A stretch of DNA of 7,972 nucleotides from Accumulibacter sp. (GTDB lineage: Bacteria; Pseudomonadota; Gammaproteobacteria; Burkholderiales; Rhodocyclaceae). Location: contig JAISDL010000210.1 of assembly GCA_031264825.1 (NCBI GenBank), positions 1 through 7,972 of the forward strand, given 5' to 3'. Every line of letters starts with the position of its first letter. The stretch's first letter is position 1. Of this stretch, positions 1 through 5,465 are shown piece by piece. Under the pieces are notes generated by a model. That model was not told where the DNA came from, did no database searches, and saw only the letters and a list, made by a program, of their open reading frames with translations. The translations under genes and the position numbers were made by a program.

Positions 1-2
1 CA

Positions 3-158
3 CTGTATTTGAAATGGCTCAACAAGTACGAACGCAGGCAAAGCGAGAACGAGCCTATCGGACTGATTCTCTGCGCAAAAACCAGCCGCAGTCAGATAGA
101 GTTGCTGGAATTGGACAAGCAAGATGCCCACACTCCCAGAGTGCATAGGTTGGGGTGA
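3..158 (+). CDS. C-terminal fragment of a YhcG/DUF1016-type PDDEXK nuclease, probably 3'-truncated
   Basis: The reading frame is open from the window edge to a TGA and gives 51 residues, LYLKWLNKYERRQ...EPIGLILCAKTSRSQIELLELDK...HRLG. The LYLKWLNKYE and PIGLILCAKxSxxQIELLELDK stretches are typical of the C-terminal part of the DUF1016 (YhcG) family, which are predicted PDDEXK-fold nucleases often found near restriction-modification or mobile genes. The catalytic residues would lie upstream, outside the window. Family members as I recall them run on for about 30 more residues after LELDK (a VAEYLTELPP-like segment). Here the frame instead enters a repeat that starts at 144, and VHRLG plus the stop are repeat-encoded. 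I infer that repeat insertion or recombination cut off the 3' end. Whether the protein still works is unknown. Family assignment is fairly secure; truncation is likely but not proven. Confidence 0.75.
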   Translation: MYLKWLNKYERRQSENEPIGLILCAKTSRSQIELLELDKQDAHTPRVHRLG

Positions 159-208
159 GCGTAGCGATGCCCAACGTCTCGCTTGCGCGAAGCGCAAGCC
201 ATTTCAGG
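144..208 (+). repeat. 65-bp direct repeat, copy 1 (with internal hairpin)
   Basis: This unit recurs at 288-352 with only two mismatches (positions 162 and 176 here). Its first half, starting ATAGGTTGGGGTGAGCG and ending GCCCAAC, is a palindrome-like AGGTTGGG...CCCAAC unit related to those at 479-580. Its second half is a perfect hairpin: GCTTGCGC (181-188), loop GAA, GCGCAAGC (192-199). It supplies the last codons and stop of the nuclease fragment. It looks like a dispersed intergenic repeat, though only two copies are visible here. Confidence 0.85.
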
Positions 209-246
209 ATCAGGTATCAGGAATCAGGAGACAGGAATCAGATCAG
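206..246 (+). repeat. Degenerate short tandem repeat (ATCAGG / AATCAGGAGACAGG type)
   Basis: The stretch consists of ATCAGG-like words in a row: ATCAGGTATCAGG, AATCAGGAGACAGG, AATCAGATCAG. The same words return at 599-631 on this strand, at 679-714 in the opposite orientation, and as single words near 353-366 and 455-470. The units are 6-8 bp and imperfect. The type is a simple-sequence intergenic repeat; no function can be read from it. Confidence 0.65.
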
Positions 247-287
247 TCAGCGGCGGCGTTGCCGCCGGAGTGACGAAACCCCACCAG

Positions 288-352
288 CATAGGTTGGGGT
301 GAGCGCAGCGATGCCCAACATCTCGCTTGCGCGAAGCGCAAGCCATTTCAGG
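288..352 (+). repeat. 65-bp direct repeat, copy 2
   Basis: This copy matches 144-208 at 63 of 65 positions, with a period of 144 bp between the two. It keeps the same perfect hairpin, GCTTGCGC (325-332), GAA, GCGCAAGC (336-343). Both copies end in CCATTTCAGG and run into TCAGGA words, so the flank may be part of the repeated unit. Confidence 0.85.
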
Positions 353-366
353 GTTCAGGAGACAAG

Positions 367-441
367 AACCGCGAAACACGGATACGCGCGAAAAAGTTTT
401 GGGAATACAGACCTTTCGCGTCTTTCGCGCTTTTCGCGGTT
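367..441. repeat. Imperfect hairpin built from GCGAAA / TTTCGCG words
   Basis: The outer arms AACCGCGAAA (367-376) and TTTCGCGGTT (432-441) are perfect complements of 10 bp. After an asymmetric internal loop, GCGCGAAA (386-393) pairs with TTTCGCGC (423-430). A third TTTCGCG lies at 414-420. The result is a long stem with a loop of about 29 nt. It resembles a dispersed palindromic intergenic repeat. Transcribed from either side it could form a stable RNA structure, but no U-tract is placed to make it a standard terminator on the plus strand. Confidence 0.65.
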
Positions 442-478
442 GAAATCGGTTTTTATCTGATTCCTGATACGCGCCTGT

Positions 479-580
479 GGAATCGTTGGGCTTCACATTC
501 GTTCAGCCCAACCTATACCGTTTCCGCTCCGTTCTCGGCGGTATAGGTTGGGCTGCGGCGAAGCAAAGCCCAACGATTCC
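479..580. repeat. 102-bp composite palindrome of two GTTGGGCT...AGCCCAAC units
   Basis: The left arm (479-520) begins GGAATCGTTGGGCTT and ends AGCCCAACCTATACCG. The right arm (539-580) begins CGGTATAGGTTGGGCT and ends AAGCCCAACGATTCC. The outer 15 bp and inner 16 bp of the 42-bp arms are perfect complements; the 11 bp between them have diverged. An 18-bp centre separates the arms. Each arm is itself a small palindrome (GTTGGGCT against AGCCCAAC), so either two short hairpins or one long cruciform could form. The unit is related to the first half of the 65-bp repeats at 144 and 288. This head-to-head pairing of REP-like units is reminiscent of a BIME/REPIN arrangement. Confidence 0.8.
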
Positions 581-598
581 GTATGCGCATATCATGGA

Positions 599-631
599 TC
601 AGGAGACAGATGTCGGGAGACAGAGAACTCT
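599..631 (+). repeat. AGGAGACAG short repeat, forward copy
   Basis: The words TCAGGAGACAGA, TGTCGGGAGACAGA and GAACTC belong to the same family as 206-246. Positions 597-611 (GATCAGGAGACAGAT) are inverted relative to 679-690 and 702-714, giving a possible long-range stem across about 70-90 bp. Confidence 0.55.
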
Positions 632-678
632 TGCGGCCTTCGGCCGGAGAAGAATCGATGAGCCACCGATCGGTTTTC

Positions 679-714
679 ATCTGTCTCCTGTTTCCTGTCT
701 CCTGTCTCCTGATC
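679..714 (-). repeat. Inverted run of AGGAGACAGG words abutting the kinase stop codon
   Basis: Read on the minus strand this is TCAGGAGACAGG followed by AGACAGGAAACAGGAGACAG, a regular run of 7-8-bp words from the family seen at 206-246 and 599-631. The kinase stop codon (713-715, minus strand) falls on the first bases of the run, so the repeat begins exactly where the gene ends. The kinase coding frame does not appear to be changed by it. Confidence 0.6.
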
Positions 715-2263
715 ACAGCGGATCGAGTTCCATATTCGCCACGCCGCCGGTGCTCTTCGTCGCGGGCTTTCCGAGCTTGGCGAGCGCTTTGTTGGCGCTC
801 CGCAGGCGTTCGAGAACCTTGCCGATCAGGACTTTCCGAAAACGCTCCTGGAGTTCGTCCGAACTCAATACGAACGCCGCGCAGTTGATTTCGAGGAACT
901 TGCACGGTTCGAGCGTGACGACCGACGCCGTCCGCGTCATGTCGCGTGGGTGGAGGAAGGCCATTTCGCCGATGACTTCGCCGGGCCCCAGAGTGGCGAT
1001 GCTCTTCCCGCCGAGCGAAACTTCGACGCTCCCTTTGAGCAACACGCCGAAAAACCTGTTCTGGTCGCCCTCGCGGATGATGCGGACTTTGGCCCCGTAA
1101 TGCCTCCACACGCTCGTGCGCAGAAGTTCCCAGATCTCGATATCGTCGAATTCGGCGAAGAAGTGCATCCGGCGAAGCCTCCTGAAGTGCGAGGTATCGC
1201 GCTCGATCGTGTCGTCGGCGAGGATCTGGTAGCGAACCGCCGAGAGGTCTTTGGCGAAGTCGGCGCCGTTGCGATAGCGGCTGTAGAGGTCTTTTTCCAG
1301 CGCCTTTTTGATGATCGGGTCGAGTCCGGCGGGGAGGTTGGGGTTGAGCGCGCAGACCGACGGCGTTTCCTGGTTGACAATCTTGTAGATCAGCGCCGCG
1401 TGGTTCGCCGCGCGGAAGGGCAGACGCCCCGTCAGGAGCTGGAAGAGAACGACGCCGAGCGAATACAGGTCGGTCTTGTGGTTCAGGGGGTAGTTCTTGA
1501 CCTGTTCGGGCGACATGTACGCGGGCGAGCCGACGCCCATGACGAAGGTCGAGTCGTTGCTGACGTCCTTGCGGACGTTCAGCGCGAGTCCGAAGTCGGC
1601 GATCTTCGGGCTGTCTTCCTTGTCGAGCAGGATGTTCGCCGGTTTGATGTCGCGGTGGACGATGCCTTGCCGGAAGGCGTAATCGAGCGCGAGGCAGCAT
1701 TTGAAGATGATGCCGATGACGCGGTGGAGCGGCAAGAGGTTGTTGATCTTGCAGAAGGTTTCGAGCGAGACACAGTCGACGTATTCCATCACGATATACG
1801 CGCGCTCTTCTTCGATTTGCGCGTCGTAAATCTGGACGATGTTCGCGTGCTTCAGGCGCCTGCCGACGGCGTCCTCGGTCTGGAACAATTTGCGGAGGCG
1901 GCGCGACATGGCCTCGTTTTCGCCGCGAAAGCGGATGAGTTTCAGCGCGTATTCGCCGCCCGTCTCCGGGTCGGAGACGAGGTAGACCGTCGCCGTCGCG
2001 CCCTTGCCGATCTCGCGGATGATTCTGTATTTACCGATGTTTTTTTCGGAGGAATCGCTTTTCGGCGCGGGCTTTACCGCGACCGCGGGTTTTACTGCGA
2101 CCGCGGATTCCTCCGCGCTCGCGTTGCCGTTCGGCTTGGCTGGAGGTGCGGGTTTTTCGGGCACAGATACCCCCGCGCTCTGCGCTTCGTCCGGGTGGGC
2201 GCTTTCGGGCGGGGGTTTTTTCAGTGGTTTTTCCCCGTCCGGCATCAGCGGTTTTGTCGTCAT
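713..2263 (-). CDS. Ser/Thr protein kinase with C-terminal cyclic-nucleotide-binding domain
   Basis: The 516-residue cytosolic protein has a Pro/Ala/Lys-rich N-terminal linker (about 1-75), a Hanks-type kinase domain (about 79-345) and a cNMP-binding domain (about 368-485). Visible kinase motifs are the glycine loop GKGATATV (86-93), ATP lysine K108, helix-C glutamate E130, HRDIKPAN (203-210) with catalytic D205, DFG (223-225) and SPE (251-253); all catalytic residues are present. The cNMP domain keeps GEMAFL (432-437, with E433) and RTASV (444-448), where R444 matches the phosphate-binding arginine. Binding of cAMP or cGMP is therefore plausible, and I infer ligand control of the kinase. No transmembrane segment is seen, unlike PknB-type kinases. 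The chosen ATG has GGAG three bases upstream, rather close. The gene stands alone, divergent from grpE. Its substrates are unknown. Confidence 0.92.
   Translation of the reverse strand: MTTKPLMPDGEKPLKKPPPESAHPDEAQSAGVSVPEKPAPPAKPNGNASAEESAVAVKPAVAVKPAPKSDSSEKNIGKYRIIREIGKGATATVYLVSDPETGGEYALKLIRFRGENEAMSRRLRKLFQTEDAVGRRLKHANIVQIYDAQIEEERAYIVMEYVDCVSLETFCKINNLLPLHRVIGIIFKCCLALDYAFRQGIVHRDIKPANILLDKEDSPKIADFGLALNVRKDVSNDSTFVMGVGSPAYMSPEQVKNYPLNHKTDLYSLGVVLFQLLTGRLPFRAANHAALIYKIVNQETPSVCALNPNLPAGLDPIIKKALEKDLYSRYRNGADFAKDLSAVRYQILADDTIERDTSHFRRLRRMHFFAEFDDIEIWELLRTSVWRHYGAKVRIIREGDQNRFFGVLLKGSVEVSLGGKSIATLGPGEVIGEMAFLHPRDMTRTASVVTLEPCKFLEINCAAFVLSSDELQERFRKVLIGKVLERLRSANKALAKLGKPATKSTGGVANMELDPL
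2069..2104. repeat. 18-bp tandem duplication in the kinase linker
   Basis: Two adjacent 18-bp units, GGGCTTTACCGCGACCGC (2069-2086) and GGGTTTTACTGCGACCGC (2087-2104), differ at two positions. They encode the repeated VAVKPA segments near kinase residues 53-65, in the low-complexity linker before the catalytic domain. The repeat stays in frame, so copy number could change without breaking the gene. Confidence 0.8.
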
Positions 2264-2620
2264 TCGCTCCGTCGGCTGGATCGATATTTGTCCTGAATAT
2301 GGAATCCTAGCTCAAACTTGAGGTTTAGAACATACCCTTGAACCTGAAAACCGCTTTGAGCACTGATTTTTCCCATTAAAGACCAAGTGATGACAAGTTT
2401 CTCCGGTTTTTTGACCGCTCACCTTGAGGGAGAGTCCGTTACGTGCCTTGGAGCACCGCCCCGGAGCGCGCTGCCGGTGTTGCTCCTCCTTGCAGACATC
2501 TCTGCCGCGTCGTCGCGCCTTGCCGGCACACTCCAGGACAGCACTCCCAGGCACGTTCATCTGCGGTTTCCAGGTTGAAAGCATCGATCGAATTTTCGGG
2601 GAAAAAATTTCTCCGGACGG
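2264..2620. other. Divergent intergenic region between kinase and grpE
   Basis: No protein-coding gene is convincing here. Open frames that reach upstream of grpE lack a ribosome binding site and show no family motif. The region includes a short palindrome CTCAA-AC-TTGAG (2311-2322). It also has an imperfect inverted repeat of 13-bp arms, ACGTGCCTTGGAG (2441-2453) against CTCCCAGGCACGT (2544-2556), with 12 of 13 positions paired. It must hold the kinase promoter on the minus strand, but I could not pick out convincing -35 and -10 boxes. Confidence 0.55.
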
Positions 2621-2648
2621 CTTGAGACTGCAAAAATCGTCCCCATTT
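2621..2648 (+). promoter_or_regulatory. Sigma-32 (RpoH) heat-shock promoter of grpE
   Basis: The -35 is CTTGAG (2621-2626), the spacer 14 bp, and the -10 CCCCATTT (2641-2648). This is very close to the RpoH consensus CTTGAAA - N(11-16) - CCCCATNT. Transcription should start near 2655, leaving a leader of about 30 nt before the grpE ATG. The same -10 and spacing recur ahead of dnaK, which makes chance unlikely. Confidence 0.88.
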
Positions 2649-2687
2649 CAGGGGAAGTTTTTTGGGAGATTTGGGAGACTATCCACT

Positions 2688-3260
2688 ATGCACGAAGAAT
2701 CGACAGCGACGGACACGACCAACCCCCTCGCGCCGGAGGCGCCGGGACAGGAAAAAAGCGCGGCGGCGGGCGGTCCCGCCTCCGAGGCACCCATCGCTAC
2801 GCTGAGCCTGGAAGAGAGGCTCGAAACGACGGAGCGCGCGCTCGAAGAGACGCGCGACGCCTGGCTGAGGGCGCAGGCCGAGCTTGAAAACACCCGCCGG
2901 CGCGCGCGCGAAGACGTCGCCAAGGCGGCGAAATTCGCCGTCGAGCGTTTCGCCGGCGACCTGCTTCCGGTGAAAGACAGCCTCGAAGCGGCGCTCACCG
3001 TCGAGGCGCCGACGGTCGAAAGTTTGAAGTCCGGCGCCGAACTGACCCTGAAGCAACTCGCCGCCGCGTTCGAAAAGTCCGCCTTGAAGGAAATCGACCC
3101 CCTTGGGGACACCTTCAACCCGCATTTCCACCAGGCGATCAGCGCCATCGAGAGCGAAAGCGAGCCGAATACCGTCGTTTCCGTCCTGCAAAAGGGTTAT
3201 TTGCTCGCGGAACGCGTCGTGCGTCCCGCGCTCGTCGTCGTCGCGAAGGCGAAGGCTTGA
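2688..3260 (+). CDS. grpE: Nucleotide exchange factor GrpE
   Basis: GrpE is the dimeric co-chaperone that releases ADP from DnaK and so resets the chaperone cycle in the cytosol. The 190-residue length is usual. Residues 1 to about 40 are an acidic, low-complexity, probably disordered tail. A coiled-coil helix follows (about 44-95, SLEERLETTERALEETRDAWL then AELENTRRRAREDVAKAAKFA), and a C-terminal beta-wing carries the family signature FNPHFHQAI (near 144-152) and NTVVSVLQKGYLLAERVVRPALVVVAK. The frame stays open upstream to 2424, but that extension contains the heat-shock promoter, so I place the start at ATG 2688. GGGAG (2673-2677) sits 10 bases upstream as the ribosome binding site, inside a 9-bp tandem TTGGGAGAY (2662-2679). 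dnaK follows 69 bp downstream with its own promoter. Confidence 0.98.
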   Translation: MHEESTATDTTNPLAPEAPGQEKSAAAGGPASEAPIATLSLEERLETTERALEETRDAWLRAQAELENTRRRAREDVAKAAKFAVERFAGDLLPVKDSLEAALTVEAPTVESLKSGAELTLKQLAAAFEKSALKEIDPLGDTFNPHFHQAISAIESESEPNTVVSVLQKGYLLAERVVRPALVVVAKAKA

Positions 3261-3283
3261 AGTCGCGCGGATCGTCCCCATTT
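3256..3283 (+). promoter_or_regulatory. Sigma-32 (RpoH) heat-shock promoter of dnaK, overlapping the grpE stop
   Basis: The -35 is CTTGAA (3256-3261), the spacer 14 bp and the -10 CCCCATTT (3276-3283). The TGA stop of grpE (3258-3260) lies within the -35 hexamer. The -10, its upstream flank ATCGT and the spacer length match the grpE promoter. The start point would be near 3290, giving a U-rich leader of about 40 nt. dnaK can therefore be transcribed apart from grpE, which fits the cell's need for more DnaK than GrpE. Confidence 0.88.
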
Positions 3284-3329
3284 GGGATTTAAGCTGAATT
3301 TTTGATTTTTTGACAAAAAGGATTTTGAG

Positions 3330-5270
3330 ATGGGAAAAATTATCGGTATCGACCTCGGCACGACGAATTCCTGCGTAGCCGTCATCGAGGGCAGGACGCC
3401 CAAGGTCATTGAAAACTCCGAGGGCGCGCGCACGACGCCGTCGATCGTCGCGTACGCGGAAGACGACGAGATTCTCTGCGGCGCGCCGGCCAAGCGTCAG
3501 GCCGTGACGAACCCGAAGAACACGCTCTTCGCGGTCAAGCGCCTGATCGGTCGCCGCTTCGAGGAAAAAGAAGTACAAAAAGACATCGGCCTGATGCCTT
3601 ACAAGATTCTCAAGGCGGACAACGGCGACGCCTGGGTCGAGGCGCGCGACAAGAAAATCGCGCCGCCGCAGGTCTCCGCCGAAGTTCTGCGCAAGATGAA
3701 GAAGACCGCCGAAGACTACTTGGGCGAGGAAGTCACCGAGGCCGTCATCACGGTTCCGGCTTACTTCAACGACAGCCAGCGTCAGGCGACGAAGGACGCC
3801 GGCCGCATCGCAGGGCTCGAAGTCAAGCGGATCATCAACGAGCCGACGGCCGCCGCGCTCGCTTTCGGCATGGACAAGAAACAGGGCGACAAGCGGATCG
3901 CCGTCTACGACCTGGGCGGCGGCACTTTCGACATCTCGATCATCGAAATCGCCGAAGTCGAAGGCGAACACCAGTTCGAGGTGCTTTCGACGAACGGCGA
4001 TACCTTCCTCGGCGGTGAAGACTTCGATCAGCGCCTGATCGACTACATCATCGAAGAATTCAGGAAGGAATCGGGCGTCAACCTGAAATCCGACGTCCTC
4101 GCGCTGCAACGCCTGAAAGACGCGGCGGAAAAAGCGAAGGTCGAACTCTCGTCGAGCCAGCAGACCGAGATCAACCTGCCCTATATTACCGCGGACGCCT
4201 CGGGTCCCAAGCATCTGGCGCTCAAGATCACGCGCAGCAAGTTTGAGGCGCTCGTCGACGACCTCGTCGAACGCACGATCGTCCCCTGCCGCACGGCGGT
4301 CAACGACGCGGGCTGCAAGGTCGGAGAGATCGACGACGTCATTCTCGTCGGCGGGATGACGCGCATGCCCAAGGTGCAGGAAAAGGTCAAGGAATTCTTC
4401 GGCAAGGAACCGCGCCGCGACGTCAACCCCGACGAAGCCGTTGCGATCGGCGCGGCGATCCAGGGCGGCGTCCTCCAGGGCGAAGTGAAAGACGTGCTGC
4501 TGCTCGACGTAACGCCGCTCTCGCTCGGCATCGAAACGCTCGGCAGCGTCATGACGAAGCTGATCAAGAAAAACACGACGATCCCGACCAAGACCTCGCA
4601 AGTCTTCTCGACGGCCGACGACAACCAGTCCGCCGTGACGATCCACGTTCTCCAGGGCGAACGCGAGATGGCCTCGGGCAACAAGAGCCTCGGACAGTTC
4701 AACCTCTCCGACATCCCGCCGGCGCCGCGCGGCATCCCGCAGATCGAGGTCACTTTCGACATCGACGCCAACGGAATCCTGCGCGTCTCGGCCAAGGACA
4801 AGGCGACGGGCAAAGAGAACAAAATCCAGATACAGGCGTCCTCGGGTCTCTCGGAAGCCGAAATCGAACGCATGGTCCAGGACGCCGAGCAGCACGCCGA
4901 AGAAGACAAGAAGGCGCGGGAACTCGCCGACGCGCGCAACCAGTGCGACGGGCTGATCCACCTCGTCAAGAAATCGCTGACCGAGTACGGAAAGGAACTT
5001 TCCGACGAAGAAAAGACGAAGATCGAGGACGCCTTGAAAGAAGCCGAGGAAGCCGCGCGCGGCAACGACCTGGGCGCGATCAAGACCAGGATCGAAACGC
5101 TCGGCGCGGTTTCGCAAAAACTCGGTGAAAAGGTCTACGCCAAGCAGCAGGCCGAAGCCTCGGCGCAGCAAGGCAGCGCCGACGCGGGCAAGAACGGCGC
5201 CTCGGGTGAAGCCGGGCAGGACGGCGACGTCGTCGACGCCGAATACACCGAAGTGAAGGACAAGAAATAA
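3330..5270 (+). CDS. dnaK: Molecular chaperone DnaK (Hsp70)
   Basis: DnaK is the ATP-driven Hsp70 that binds exposed hydrophobic peptides and, with DnaJ and GrpE, folds and rescues proteins in the cytosol. The 646-residue protein is full length. The ATPase domain (about 1-385) shows IGIDLGTTNSCVAV (5-18), catalytic K70, NEPTAAALA (from 170, with E171) and DLGGGTFD (194-201, with T199). The interdomain linker is DVLLLDVTP (388-396). The substrate-binding domain and helical lid follow, then a Gly/Ala/Gln-rich tail ending EYTEVKDKK, close to the classic EEVKDKK end. Wording such as EHQFEVLSTNGDTFLGGEDFDQ is typical of Betaproteobacteria. AAGGA (3318-3322) precedes the ATG by 7 bases. It has its own heat-shock promoter and probably also receives transcripts from grpE. 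Confidence 0.99.
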   Translation: MGKIIGIDLGTTNSCVAVIEGRTPKVIENSEGARTTPSIVAYAEDDEILCGAPAKRQAVTNPKNTLFAVKRLIGRRFEEKEVQKDIGLMPYKILKADNGDAWVEARDKKIAPPQVSAEVLRKMKKTAEDYLGEEVTEAVITVPAYFNDSQRQATKDAGRIAGLEVKRIINEPTAAALAFGMDKKQGDKRIAVYDLGGGTFDISIIEIAEVEGEHQFEVLSTNGDTFLGGEDFDQRLIDYIIEEFRKESGVNLKSDVLALQRLKDAAEKAKVELSSSQQTEINLPYITADASGPKHLALKITRSKFEALVDDLVERTIVPCRTAVNDAGCKVGEIDDVILVGGMTRMPKVQEKVKEFFGKEPRRDVNPDEAVAIGAAIQGGVLQGEVKDVLLLDVTPLSLGIETLGSVMTKLIKKNTTIPTKTSQVFSTADDNQSAVTIHVLQGEREMASGNKSLGQFNLSDIPPAPRGIPQIEVTFDIDANGILRVSAKDKATGKENKIQIQASSGLSEAEIERMVQDAEQHAEEDKKARELADARNQCDGLIHLVKKSLTEYGKELSDEEKTKIEDALKEAEEAARGNDLGAIKTRIETLGAVSQKLGEKVYAKQQAEASAQQGSADAGKNGASGEAGQDGDVVDAEYTEVKDKK

Positions 5271-5283
5271 GCCTCGACGCCAA

Positions 5284-5319
5284 GGGCGAAACGGGGATGG
5301 CCCGCCATTCCCGTTGCCC
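5284..5319 (+). terminator. Stem-loop after dnaK, possible attenuator or weak terminator
   Basis: AACGGGGATGG (5290-5300) pairs with CCATTCCCGTT (5305-5315) through 11 bp with one G-U pair and a CCCG loop. After a 2-base bulge, GGGC (5284-5287) pairs with GCCC (5316-5319). It begins 13 bases past the dnaK stop. The following GTTTACC is only a weak U-tract, so full termination is doubtful. Partial termination or protection of the dnaK mRNA 3' end would fit, since DnaJ is usually needed in smaller amounts. Confidence 0.5.
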
Positions 5320-5335
5320 GTTTACCGGAGGATTT

Positions 5336-5437
5336 ATTCCATTTCCAGTTCATCCCTTCCTTCGTCGACTTCGCCTTGCCGTACTTCAGTACTGTCTGCG
5401 GCTCGGCATCAAAGTATGAATGAACTGGAAAAGGAAT
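5336..5437. repeat. 102-bp palindromic element with 18-bp inverted ends
   Basis: ATTCCATTTCCAGTTCAT (5336-5353) and ATGAACTGGAAAAGGAAT (5420-5437) are inverted copies with one mismatch. The 66-bp centre has inner arms TGCCG (5377-5381) and CGGCA (5404-5408) and a palindromic core GTACT-TC-AGTAC (5381-5392). No clear target-site duplication flanks it. It has no open frame with a plausible start. It could be a miniature inverted-repeat element, a REP-like dispersed repeat or a structured RNA segment. The right end lies 28 bp before the next gene's start codon. Confidence 0.7.
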
Positions 5438-5465
5438 TACCTGCATTTTTGGAGATTGCGCGAAA

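Larger units (their letters stand above)
159..712. other. Repeat-rich non-coding tract, no convincing gene
   Basis: This 554-bp stretch lies between the truncated nuclease gene and the 3' end of the kinase gene. Open frames here (up to 90 codons wholly inside the tract) are built from repeats and show no recognisable protein motif. The tract is filled by the 65-bp direct repeats, a GC hairpin (CGGCGGC 251-257, GCCGCCG 261-267), the TTTCGCG hairpin, the 102-bp composite palindrome, a small hairpin at 634-646 (CGGCC-TTC-GGCCG) and degenerate AGGAGACAGG runs. Most likely it is a landing zone for several intergenic repeat families. Some hairpins could also serve as transcript ends for the two converging genes. 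Confidence 0.75.

Noticed and set aside
144..580. CRISPR array in the repeat tract
   Set aside because: The repeats differ in length, orientation and spacing and are self-palindromic; there is no regular repeat-spacer pattern and no cas gene.
950..2296. Plus-strand open frame of 448 codons opposite the kinase
   Set aside because: The minus-strand kinase has complete catalytic motifs; this frame is Val/Asp/Arg-rich shadow translation with no motif.
2424..2687. 88-codon N-terminal extension of GrpE
   Set aside because: It would contain the sigma-32 promoter at 2621-2648, is not GrpE-like, and the ATG at 2688 has a good ribosome binding site.
2679..5171. Antisense open frame of 830 codons across grpE and dnaK
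   Set aside because: It is the mirror of strongly biased codons in grpE and dnaK, has no family motif of its own and spans two real genes. Long open frames antisense to dnaK are a known artefact, once mistaken for an NAD-dependent glutamate dehydrogenase.
5354..5419. Short peptide frame inside the palindromic element
   Set aside because: No start codon with a ribosome site, and the sequence is better explained by its inverted-repeat structure.
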